Source of the DNA: Deltaproteobacteria bacterium
GTDB lineage: Bacteria; Desulfobacterota; Desulfobacteria; Desulfobacterales; Desulfobacteraceae
Length of the DNA: 32,655 nucleotides
Assembly: GCA_013151635.1 (NCBI GenBank)
Contig: JAADHV010000094.1
Span: 1-32,655 of the forward strand
Direction of reading: 5' to 3'
Positions 8,416 to 15,342 of the stretch are shown here, one piece after another. Position 1 is the first letter of the stretch. Every line of letters begins with the position of its first letter. Under the pieces are notes generated by a model. It saw nothing but the letters and a program-made list of their open reading frames with translations, ran no database searches and was not told the DNA's origin. The translations under genes and the position numbers were made by a program.

Positions 8416-10311
8416 TTATCCTCCAAGCAGTCTTTTAACTTCAGCAAGCGGTCTTGGGGGAACAAGTCTTGGCAGGCACCTTAAGACTTCATCAAGGGTT
8501 GTAATCCCCTTTGAGGCTTTATAAATACCGCTTTCAAACAGGGTAACAAGTCCTGTGCTGTTTATACTGATTAGTCTGAGCTCATGGGTGGTTGAATTTT
8601 TCAGTACGGCATCCCTTACCTGTTCATCCGGCAGGAGCATTTCGTGAACAGCTATCCTGCCGATGTATCCGGTCTGCCTGCAATGACCGCATCCTTCACC
8701 CTTGTAAAAAGTGCCGCCGGACAGTTCGCCGCCATGATATCCTAAAAGTTTTAATTGTGCAGGCCCCGGAGTGTATTTTTTTTTGCAGTTCGGGCAGATT
8801 TTCCTTAAAAGCCTCTGGGCCAGGACACAATTGATGGTGGATGATATTAAAAAAGGTTCGATCTTCATGTTTATCAGCCTGATCAAAGCGCCGATACTGT
8901 CTTCTGTATGAAAGGTTGATAATACCTGATGTCCTGTAAGCGCTGCCTGTACTGCAACATCTGCGGAAAAAAAGTCTCTTATTTCACCAATAACTATAAT
9001 ATCAGGATCCTGCCTGACAATATGGCGGAGTGTTTCTTCAAACGTTAAGTTTAATTTTTCATTAATGGAGCATTGGGCAATGCCGTCAATTACATATTCC
9101 ACCGGGTCTTCCGCCGTGATAATACTCGTCTCGGGGGTATTAAGGTGGTCGATACAGCTGTATACGGTTGATGTTTTCCCCGAGCCTGTAGGGCCTGTAA
9201 CAATAGTAACACCACTTGGTGCATTGAGTGCGCGGGTAATAAAGCTGTCAAGCATTCTTGGCGGCATTCCAAGCTCCTCCACGGTAAGGAGTTTGTCCAT
9301 TTTATTGATGATCCTGAAAACGATTTTTTCTCCGTGGACCGTGACATAGGTGGAAACCCTCAGGTCAACCTTGTATTCTCCGAATTGAAAATCAATCCGG
9401 CCACCCTGGTGCCGCCTTTTTTCAGCAATATCAAGTTTGGTTAAAATTTTAATCCGGCTTGCAATCAGGGGCATCATATCTTTTGAATAGTCTTTGATAT
9501 GGTGCATGATACCGTCAATCCTGAACCTGACCCTGAAACGGTCATGCATGGGCTCTATATGGATATCGCTTGCTTTTGCCCTGATGCCGTTAATAATAAT
9601 GGTGTTCACAATACCGACAATGGATTCGTCATCCATGGTCAAAGGTTTTGTGTCCTTGTTCTGCTCCCGGATCATTTTTTGAATGGCAAAATCAATGGAG
9701 TCTTTTTTTGAAATAGCCACTTCGATATCTTTTTTGAAAATGCCTTTGGCCGAATTAATGGTCGGCTTGTGTAACGGATCTGCAAAAGCAACAACGACTT
9801 TATCCCCATGCTTTTTTATCGGTATGAATTTATTTTGCATGAAAAGTTTATATGGAACCTGGTTGAAAAGATCGTGATCAAGTTCTATGAATTCAGGTTC
9901 CAGAAAAGGGAACCCCATTTGAAGGGATAGCATTTCAACCAGGCTTTTTTCATCAATAATCCGGTTTTCTATTAGAATATCACCGACTTTTCTTTTATTC
10001 TTTTCTTCGTATTGTATCCTAAGTGCTCTGTCCAGGTCATTTCTTGAGATCTGTCCCAACTCCACAAGGAGCGTTCCTAATTTGAGATTATCACGGTTTG
10101 CCTTGATGGCCCGGGTGATCTTTTCATCATCCACATACTCAAGTTCTTTCAGGACTTCCAGCAAGGGCTTTGGCGGCTGGAGCTTTTTTTGAATCCGTTT
10201 TGCATAATTTATATTTTCCTTGGTTAAGTGTTTTCCTTTTAGAAGATAGAAAATGACTTTCCCAAGTTTTTCTTGAGCCATATCGTTTTTTTTACCTGCG
10301 CCAACAGCCAT
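8416..10311 (-). CDS. PilB/GspE-type secretion or pilus-assembly ATPase
   Basis: A 631-residue protein typical of type II secretion/type IV pilus hexameric ATPases. The N-terminus holds tandem GspE-N-like modules (residues about 45-200, with repeats of the kind LGTLLVELGQIS and VGDILIENRII). The ATPase core has Walker A GPTGSGKTS at about 372, an Asp box, Walker B IIVIGEIRD, a His box (TGHQVLSTFHTED) and the four-cysteine zinc element CPNCKKK...CGHCRQTGYIGR. It would power pseudopilin or pilin assembly at the inner membrane. No pilin, PilC or PilQ gene is visible nearby, so it is an orphan in this window. The ATG used is preceded by AGGA; an alternative Met lies 10 codons in. It is probably transcribed with the HDOD gene. 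Confidence 0.92.
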   Translation of the reverse strand: MAVGAGKKNDMAQEKLGKVIFYLLKGKHLTKENINYAKRIQKKLQPPKPLLEVLKELEYVDDEKITRAIKANRDNLKLGTLLVELGQISRNDLDRALRIQYEEKNKRKVGDILIENRIIDEKSLVEMLSLQMGFPFLEPEFIELDHDLFNQVPYKLFMQNKFIPIKKHGDKVVVAFADPLHKPTINSAKGIFKKDIEVAISKKDSIDFAIQKMIREQNKDTKPLTMDDESIVGIVNTIIINGIRAKASDIHIEPMHDRFRVRFRIDGIMHHIKDYSKDMMPLIASRIKILTKLDIAEKRRHQGGRIDFQFGEYKVDLRVSTYVTVHGEKIVFRIINKMDKLLTVEELGMPPRMLDSFITRALNAPSGVTIVTGPTGSGKTSTVYSCIDHLNTPETSIITAEDPVEYVIDGIAQCSINEKLNLTFEETLRHIVRQDPDIIVIGEIRDFFSADVAVQAALTGHQVLSTFHTEDSIGALIRLINMKIEPFLISSTINCVLAQRLLRKICPNCKKKYTPGPAQLKLLGYHGGELSGGTFYKGEGCGHCRQTGYIGRIAVHEMLLPDEQVRDAVLKNSTTHELRLISINSTGLVTLFESGIYKASKGITTLDEVLRCLPRLVPPRPLAEVKRLLGG

Positions 10312-10369
10312 ATGGATTCCTGTTATATGGTTAGTATCATTTTAAGACAAATAACCGGATCAGATGCTT

Positions 10370-10399
10370 TATATACTTTGGCTTGATTTAAAGTGTCAA
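10370..10399 (-). promoter_or_regulatory. Candidate sigma-70 promoter for the PilB-like/HDOD operon
   Basis: Read on the minus strand, TTGACA (10399-10394), an 18-nt spacer and TATATA (10375-10370) lie about 60 bp upstream of the ATPase ATG. The match to consensus is strong and the position is sensible. Confidence 0.6.
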
Positions 10400-10446
10400 G
10401 GAAAAGCCTCTGGTTTTTCAGGGTTGCCTGAAGTATTTAATAATAA

Positions 10447-10474
10447 AAGATCAGAACCCGGCAGGGCTGATCTT
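10447..10474. repeat. 8-bp inverted repeat at the sensor kinase promoter
   Basis: AAGATCAG (10447-10454) and its exact complement CTGATCTT (10467-10474) are separated by 12 bp. The right arm enters the -35 hexamer of the kinase promoter, so it is a plausible operator. The bound factor is unknown. Confidence 0.5.
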
Positions 10475-10501
10475 GACAAAGAACAGGGGCGCAAGTATTA
10501 A
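10473..10501 (+). promoter_or_regulatory. Sigma-70 promoter for the PAS histidine kinase
   Basis: TTGACA (10473-10478), a 17-nt spacer and TATTAA (10496-10501) lie about 40 bp before the kinase ATG. The -35 is a perfect match and the -10 a good one. It is divergent from the PilB-like promoter about 75 bp away. Confidence 0.65.
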
Positions 10502-10540
10502 TTTGATGATAATTTATTTTTCTTTTAAAGGAGATATGCC

Positions 10541-12364
10541 ATGACTGACCACACCCCGAGGCTTCTGGATGCACTGGATGCCTTTGAAGAAGGTATTTAT
10601 ATTATCAATGATGATTATACTGTTGAATATATGAATAAATTCATGAAGGAGCTGTTTGGCGACGGGGTTGGCCGGAAATGCCATGAAGTTTTGACAGGCT
10701 CTGGTAAGCCTTGTGACTGGTGTAAATATGATGAGGTTTTTATTAATAATGAAACACATCACAGCGAGGTTTATGTTGAATCCGTTGATAAAATATTTTC
10801 ACTGTCAGAGCTTCCTGTAACCAACCAGGACGGAACAAAATCAAAACTTTCACTATATCGCGATATCACCCACAATGTACGGCAGGAAGAGAAGCTCAAA
10901 TCTTCCAGAGCAAGCTATCAAAGACTTTTTAAGCATGTCGGATGCGGAGTGTTTATCAGCAGTAAGAAAGGGCGGTTTTTAGATGTTAACCCAACGCTTT
11001 TAAAAATGCTCGGGTATCAGGACAAGGAAGAATTTCTTTCCCTTGACCTTGCAAAAGATATCTATTTAAAACCTGAGGACAGGCGTGAATATACTGAAAT
11101 TATAGAAAAGAAAGGTCATGTCGTTGATTACGAAGTAAAGTGGAGGCGCAGGGACGGGCACATCCTTCATATTTTATTGACCAGTAATGTCAGGTATGAC
11201 CCCAAGGGTGATATCCTGGGGTATGAAGGTATCGTTGTGGACCAGACCCGGAGAAAAAGGCATGAAAATGAATTAAAAAAAGCCCATGATTTCCTGGACC
11301 AGATAATCACTAGTTCTCCCAATGCCGTTATGGCAATGGATATGCAGGGGACTATAAAATTATGGAACCAGGGGGCTGAGGACATTTTCGGGTTTGATTC
11401 TTCCCAGGTAATCGGAAAAATGAGCATCCAGCAGATTTTTTCCAGCAAGGTGGCCAAGAAGATCATGGAGATGATGAGGGATGAAAAGTTTGGGGGCAGG
11501 GGCAAACTCAATTCCTATCCACTGAATTTTAAAAAGGATAACGGCGAGATTGTTGAAGGAAATCTTTCCACGAGCATTCTTTATGACGGGAAGGGAAAGG
11601 AACTTGCAACAGTAGGCCTGTTTGTCGATTTAAAAGAGCGGCTTCAAACGGAAAGAGAACTCAGCGCTGCAAGGCAGCATTTGCTCCAGTCTGAAAAGCT
11701 TGCTGCCATGGGAAGGCTCACTTCCCAGATTGCCCATGAACTGAATAACCCGCTTTTTGGTATTATGAATACACTTGAATTGATGAAAACCGAAATTTCA
11801 CCTGAAAATAAGAGGCGGAGACTCCTTGATATGTCTTTGTCCGAGATCGAAAGGCTTGCTGATATGCTCAAAAAGATGCTGTCCTTTTCAAAGCCGGACC
11901 AGGAGGAGCGCCAAAAAATAGACATTAATGTGGTTATAGATGAGCTGATGTTGTTATATGAAAAAAGGTTCAGGGAAAACAGTATTAAAGTCAGCCTTGA
12001 CCTTATTGAGGAACCGGGGGTCATCATTGCCTCCAGGGACCAGTTGCGCCAGGTTTTTATTAATATGTTTTCCAATGCCATGTATGCCATGCCTGATGGG
12101 GGCAGCCTTGAAATAGCAACTTCAGTTATTTCAGGAAAGCTTTATATTATTATCAAGGATACCGGTACGGGAATAAAGCCTGAGCATATTAAAAAGATTT
12201 TCGATTCTTTCTTTACCACAAAGACGGAAAGCGTTCAGGGAGTAGGCCTGGGCCTGTCAGTCTGCTATGGCTTTATCCGGGACCATGGCGGGGATATTGT
12301 TGTTGAATCAGAATTCGGCCAATGGTCAAAGTTCACCATCATGCTTCCTCTTGAAGGGGAGTAA
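10541..12364 (+). CDS. Cytoplasmic three-PAS sensor histidine kinase
   Basis: A 607-residue protein without membrane segments. Three PAS domains lie at about 5-115, 125-240 and 250-365; the first carries a Cys-rich stretch (KCHEVLTGSGKPCDWC) common in anaerobe PAS proteins that could bind a metal, haem or a redox cluster. HisKA has its phospho-acceptor in IAHELNNPLFG (about 400), and HATPase_c has NMFSNAMYAM, DTGTGI, DSFFTTK and GVGLGLS. It has a strong ribosome site (AAAGGAGAT). Only the 196-bp spacer separates it from the HTH-receiver gene and the metF/hdr operon, so it is the natural candidate kinase for that receiver. A redox or metabolite signal tied to one-carbon metabolism is inference. 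Confidence 0.92.
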   Translation: MTDHTPRLLDALDAFEEGIYIINDDYTVEYMNKFMKELFGDGVGRKCHEVLTGSGKPCDWCKYDEVFINNETHHSEVYVESVDKIFSLSELPVTNQDGTKSKLSLYRDITHNVRQEEKLKSSRASYQRLFKHVGCGVFISSKKGRFLDVNPTLLKMLGYQDKEEFLSLDLAKDIYLKPEDRREYTEIIEKKGHVVDYEVKWRRRDGHILHILLTSNVRYDPKGDILGYEGIVVDQTRRKRHENELKKAHDFLDQIITSSPNAVMAMDMQGTIKLWNQGAEDIFGFDSSQVIGKMSIQQIFSSKVAKKIMEMMRDEKFGGRGKLNSYPLNFKKDNGEIVEGNLSTSILYDGKGKELATVGLFVDLKERLQTERELSAARQHLLQSEKLAAMGRLTSQIAHELNNPLFGIMNTLELMKTEISPENKRRRLLDMSLSEIERLADMLKKMLSFSKPDQEERQKIDINVVIDELMLLYEKRFRENSIKVSLDLIEEPGVIIASRDQLRQVFINMFSNAMYAMPDGGSLEIATSVISGKLYIIIKDTGTGIKPEHIKKIFDSFFTTKTESVQGVGLGLSVCYGFIRDHGGDIVVESEFGQWSKFTIMLPLEGE

Positions 12365-12468
12365 CCTGAAAATTAAATATAAAGCACTTTTTTAGCGGAG
12401 CAGGCAAAAGCCTTTTGCAATAAGGGTATTGCGCGATATTGGGTATTTAGATATTCAGATTATTATAT

Positions 12469-12527
12469 TTATTATAGTTATTTTTTATTTGCTTGACAAA
12501 ATAAATTTTATGAAATAACTATAATAA
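12469..12527. repeat. 15-bp perfect inverted repeat in the metF/hdr operon control region
   Basis: The arm 12469-12483 (TTATTATAGTTATTT) is the exact reverse complement of 12513-12527 (AAATAACTATAATAA), with 29 bp between. A TTGACA lies between the arms and the right arm covers the TATAAT. The arrangement suggests a cooperative operator for the HTH-receiver protein encoded 34 bp downstream. The AT-rich setting lowers the weight of the match, but 15 uninterrupted pairs are notable. Confidence 0.6.
12493..12525 (+). promoter_or_regulatory. Promoter of the HTH-receiver/metF/hdr operon, long-spacer type
   Basis: A perfect TTGACA (12493-12498) and a perfect TATAAT (12520-12525) are separated by 21 bp, longer than the usual 16-18. 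At 17 bp only TAACTA is available. A stretched spacer is the hallmark of promoters needing a MerR-type activator, and the first gene encodes a MerR-like HTH. That link is inference. Confidence 0.5.
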
Positions 12528-12560
12528 CTAAAGTATAAGAATCCTAAAAAAGGAGGTGTT

Positions 12561-13133
12561 ATGGAAGACACGTTGACTGTATTCACCGCAAGCAAATACT
12601 GCAATGTTTCGTCTAAAACCATCATTAATTGGGTTGAAGCCGGGCATATTAAGGCATATCGCACAGTTGGCGGACATCGCAGGATAAAAAAGTCCGACCT
12701 TGAAACCTTTATGCGAAGCCAGGGAATTCCTATTCCCGAAGATAAAGATGCAAGTGCCAGAAAAAAGATTCTTGTCGTAGATGATGACATGATCATTGTT
12801 GAGTCAATCGTGCAGGCCCTGGAAGAAGATAAGTTCGACTATGAGGTGATTTCAGCTTCGGACGGTTTTGAGGCAGGTCTGCAGGTTAATCATTTCCATC
12901 CCGATCTATTAATTCTTGACATCATGATGCCGGACATAAAAGGGTATGAAGTCTGTAAAAAGATTAAGGCGAATGAGCAGACAAAAGACACTAAAATTAT
13001 CGTCTTGTCCGCATACCTGGATGATGACAAATTCGCAAAGATGAAAGAGAACGGTGCGAATGTCTGTTTTTCAAAGCCATTACCCCTTTCCAAGCTCAAG
13101 GATGAAGTGGCCAGATTACTGGGATTAAAATAG
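12561..13133 (+). CDS. HTH (MerR/excisionase-like)-receiver fusion response regulator
   Basis: A 190-residue protein with an inverted layout for a response regulator. A small winged HTH of the MerR/BldC/excisionase class comes first (residues 5-55, with YCNVSSKTIINWVEAGHIKA and TVGGHRRIKKSDLETFM), then a receiver (about 70-188) with acidic pair VVDDDM, phospho-acceptor Asp in LLILDIMMPD (about 116) and the SKPL lysine. Phosphorylation of the C-terminal receiver would control DNA binding by the N-terminal HTH. The ribosome site is AAAAGGAGG. It is 14 bp upstream of metF-like gene 1, so it is probably the first gene of the metF/hdr operon and autoregulated through the inverted repeat just upstream. 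The partner kinase is probably the PAS kinase before it. Confidence 0.88.
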   Translation: MEDTLTVFTASKYCNVSSKTIINWVEAGHIKAYRTVGGHRRIKKSDLETFMRSQGIPIPEDKDASARKKILVVDDDMIIVESIVQALEEDKFDYEVISASDGFEAGLQVNHFHPDLLILDIMMPDIKGYEVCKKIKANEQTKDTKIIVLSAYLDDDKFAKMKENGANVCFSKPLPLSKLKDEVARLLGLK

Positions 13134-13147
13134 GAAGGAGGCAAATC

Positions 13148-14026
13148 ATGAATTTAAAGGAATCTTTGGAAAAAAAGAGATTTGTTGTAACGTCCGAAGT
13201 GCAGGTCCCCTTAAGTGATGAGGAACCAGAGGCCCTCGTCAAAAGCCTTGGCAAGGTAAAAGGCCGTGTGGACGGTGTCTCTGTCTCGGAAATAGAACTC
13301 GAAGGTGTGGTCAGTGATACCATTAAAACCTGCGGTCTTTTAAAGGAAAATAATTTAAATGCGATTTACCAGACCACCACAAGAGATAAAAACCGGTTTC
13401 AACTGCAAAAAGATTTAACACTTGCCCATGAGACAGGTGTTGAAAATCTTCTGGTTTTTACGGAAGACTACAGGATTTCAGGGGATACTCTCCAGGAATC
13501 AATGTTCTTCCATGTGGATTCAGGAAAATTGGGATCGGTCATGGATCATTTAAAACAAGGGGTTACAATCGAAGGAAAAGAACTGGACAATAAGATTGAT
13601 TTTGTCCTGGGCTCAGGGATTGAAACACCTTGGGGAAAAAATATGCCCAAGCGCGGCATGGAAGAAATGGAAGATATGATGAATGTGGGTGCGGGGTATT
13701 TTCTTACAACGCCTATTTTTGATGTTGACCAGTTTGCAAAATTCATGAAGCAGGTTGAGCCTTTCAAAGTCCCTGTAATTGCAGAAGTCATGATTTTAAG
13801 GACAGCAGGGATGGGCAAATTTTTGAACCGCCATTTTAAATCCGGACTTGTACCTGACTGGGTAATCCAGAATCTGATGAAAGCACCCAACAAAAAGAAG
13901 GCGAGCATGGAGCTTTTTGCCGATACTGTTAACAGCCTGAAAGATCTTTGCCAGGGCGTTCATATCATTACCATCGGTGGTATTGATAACCTTGTGCAAT
14001 ATCTGAATGCAGCCAAATTAAGATAA
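13148..14026 (+). CDS. MetF-like protein 1 (methylenetetrahydrofolate reductase family)
   Basis: A 292-residue TIM-barrel protein of the MetF family. Recognisable features are the N-terminal strand with conserved Glu (FVVTSEVQVP), the folate/FAD segment YQTTTRDKNR (the usual form is TCRDRN, so the Cys is Thr here) and the barrel segments GAGYFLTTPIFD and PVIAEVMIL. It would reduce 5,10-methylene-THF to 5-methyl-THF in the Wood-Ljungdahl pathway, or act as a non-catalytic partner. A second, more canonical MetF lies at the end of the same operon beside MetV, so this copy may have a distinct role in the Hdr complex. It has ribosome site AAGGAGG; hdrCB follows 14 bp downstream. Confidence 0.82.
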   Translation: MNLKESLEKKRFVVTSEVQVPLSDEEPEALVKSLGKVKGRVDGVSVSEIELEGVVSDTIKTCGLLKENNLNAIYQTTTRDKNRFQLQKDLTLAHETGVENLLVFTEDYRISGDTLQESMFFHVDSGKLGSVMDHLKQGVTIEGKELDNKIDFVLGSGIETPWGKNMPKRGMEEMEDMMNVGAGYFLTTPIFDVDQFAKFMKQVEPFKVPVIAEVMILRTAGMGKFLNRHFKSGLVPDWVIQNLMKAPNKKKASMELFADTVNSLKDLCQGVHIITIGGIDNLVQYLNAAKLR

Positions 14027-14040
14027 GGGAGAGTTTTAAA

Positions 14041-15327
14041 ATGGCAGAGGCAATTAAGATTGATAATCTTGACATTGAATTTAAAGATGAGGTTCTATCA
14101 AAGGTACCTGATGCAAACTTTGATTTATGTCTGACATGCGGAACCTGCACAGGAGGGTGTGCAGCTTCAGAGCTTATGGGCATGGATCCAAGAAAGCTCA
14201 TAAGAATGTTGAACTTAGGGTTGGATGAGGAAGTATTGAAAACCGACTGGAAATGGGTTTGCAGTATGTGTGGACGATGCGTGGCAGCCTGTCCCATGAA
14301 AATCAATGTGCCGGCACTGATCTTTAATTTGCGTGGCAGTGTTCCCAGGGAAAAACGTCCCAAAGGAATCCTTGGTTCATGTGACCAGCATATTCGAACC
14401 GGCAGTGCCATGGGTGCAAAAAAGGATGATTTCACATTTACAGTATTGGATGTGGCTGAGGAAATCCGGGAAGACCATCCCGGGTTTGAGGATTTGCAGG
14501 TGTCAGTGGACCGGGCCGGTGCCCATATGATACTGAACCAGAATTCCAGGGAACCTGTGACCGAGCCTGAAGAAATGGGGCCTTTATGGAAAATTCTCCA
14601 TACCGTGGGTGCGGACTGGACTTATCCTTCCGTGATGTGGGCCGGAGAAAATTATTGCATGTTCATGGCCGATAATGAGGGCTGGAAATATATTATTGAG
14701 GAGTTTGTTCACCATGTGGATAATAATTTAAAAAGCCCCCTTGTGGTCAATACTGAGTGAGGGCACTCTTACTTTGCAATCCTGGAAGGACTGCGAAAAT
14801 TCAAGATACCTCATAAGTTTGAATTGACTACTATTATTGAGCTTTATGCCCAGTGGATAAAAGAGGGTAAGCTGAAAGTAAACGCTGACTGGAACAAGGA
14901 TATCGGCGCAAAGTTTACAGTGCAGGATCCCTGCAATATAGGAAGAAAAAGCGGGTCCAATAAAATAGTAGATGATTTAAGATTTGTGATTAAAACCATT
15001 GTGGGCGAAGAAAATTTTATTGATACCATGCCCAACCGGGGTAATAACTACTGCTGTGGCGGTGGTGGCGGTGCGTTGCAGGCCGGATTTCCTGATGAGA
15101 GAAGGGCCTATGGCAAGACAAAATTCAACCAGATCGCGGCAACCGGTGCGAATTACGTGGTCGCGCCCTGCCATAATTGTCACGGTCAGATAGAGGACAT
15201 TGGCGAATATTATGGCGGTAATTATCATGTTGTTCATTTGTGGACGATCATATGCCTTGCCATGGGCGTACTTGGTGAAACTGAACGAACCTATCTTGGG
15301 CCGGACCTGGCCCGTGTGGGACTATAA
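14041..15327 (+). CDS. HdrC-HdrB fusion (HdrD/DsrK-like) selenoprotein, UGA at 14758-14760 read as Sec
   Basis: The frame is 428 residues with one in-frame TGA at codon 240 and remains coding on both sides, so I call one protein. The HdrC part (1-100) has two [4Fe-4S] motifs: C30/C33/C36/C40 and C74/C77/C80/C84. The HdrB part has one complete CCG motif: C298 (DPCNIGR), C338-C339 (NYCCGGGGG) and C377/C380 (APCHNCH), fitting C-X39-CCG-X36-CxxC for a non-cubane [4Fe-4S] cluster. The first CCG repeat has lost its cysteines. The UGA stands in NTE-Sec-GH, where DsrK/HdrD relatives have Cys in a TECGH context. A SECIS-like hairpin lies 13-38 bases downstream. It passes electrons between HdrA and MetVF. 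Ribosome site GGGAG; 15 bp before hdrA. Confidence 0.9.
14773..14798 (+). promoter_or_regulatory. SECIS-like hairpin of hdrCB
   Basis: The upper stem UCCU (14780-14783) pairs with AGGA (14787-14790) around the 3-nt loop GGA. One A/C mismatch then leads to a lower stem UUUGCA/UGC-AAA with one bulged G. The loop starts with G and lies 23 nt after the UGA, as in bacterial SECIS elements recognised by SelB. Folded by eye only. Confidence 0.75.
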
Positions 15328-15342
15328 AAAGGAGGGATCCAA

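Noticed and set aside
12405-12425. GCAAAA-GCC-TTTTGC stem after the PAS kinase as terminator
   Set aside because: Only 6 bp, mostly A-T pairs and no following T run.
14824-15327. Separate HdrB-like gene of 167 residues starting at TTG
   Set aside because: It is in frame with the upstream ORF, has no good ribosome site and lacks the family N-terminus; the single TGA with SECIS-like hairpin explains the break better.
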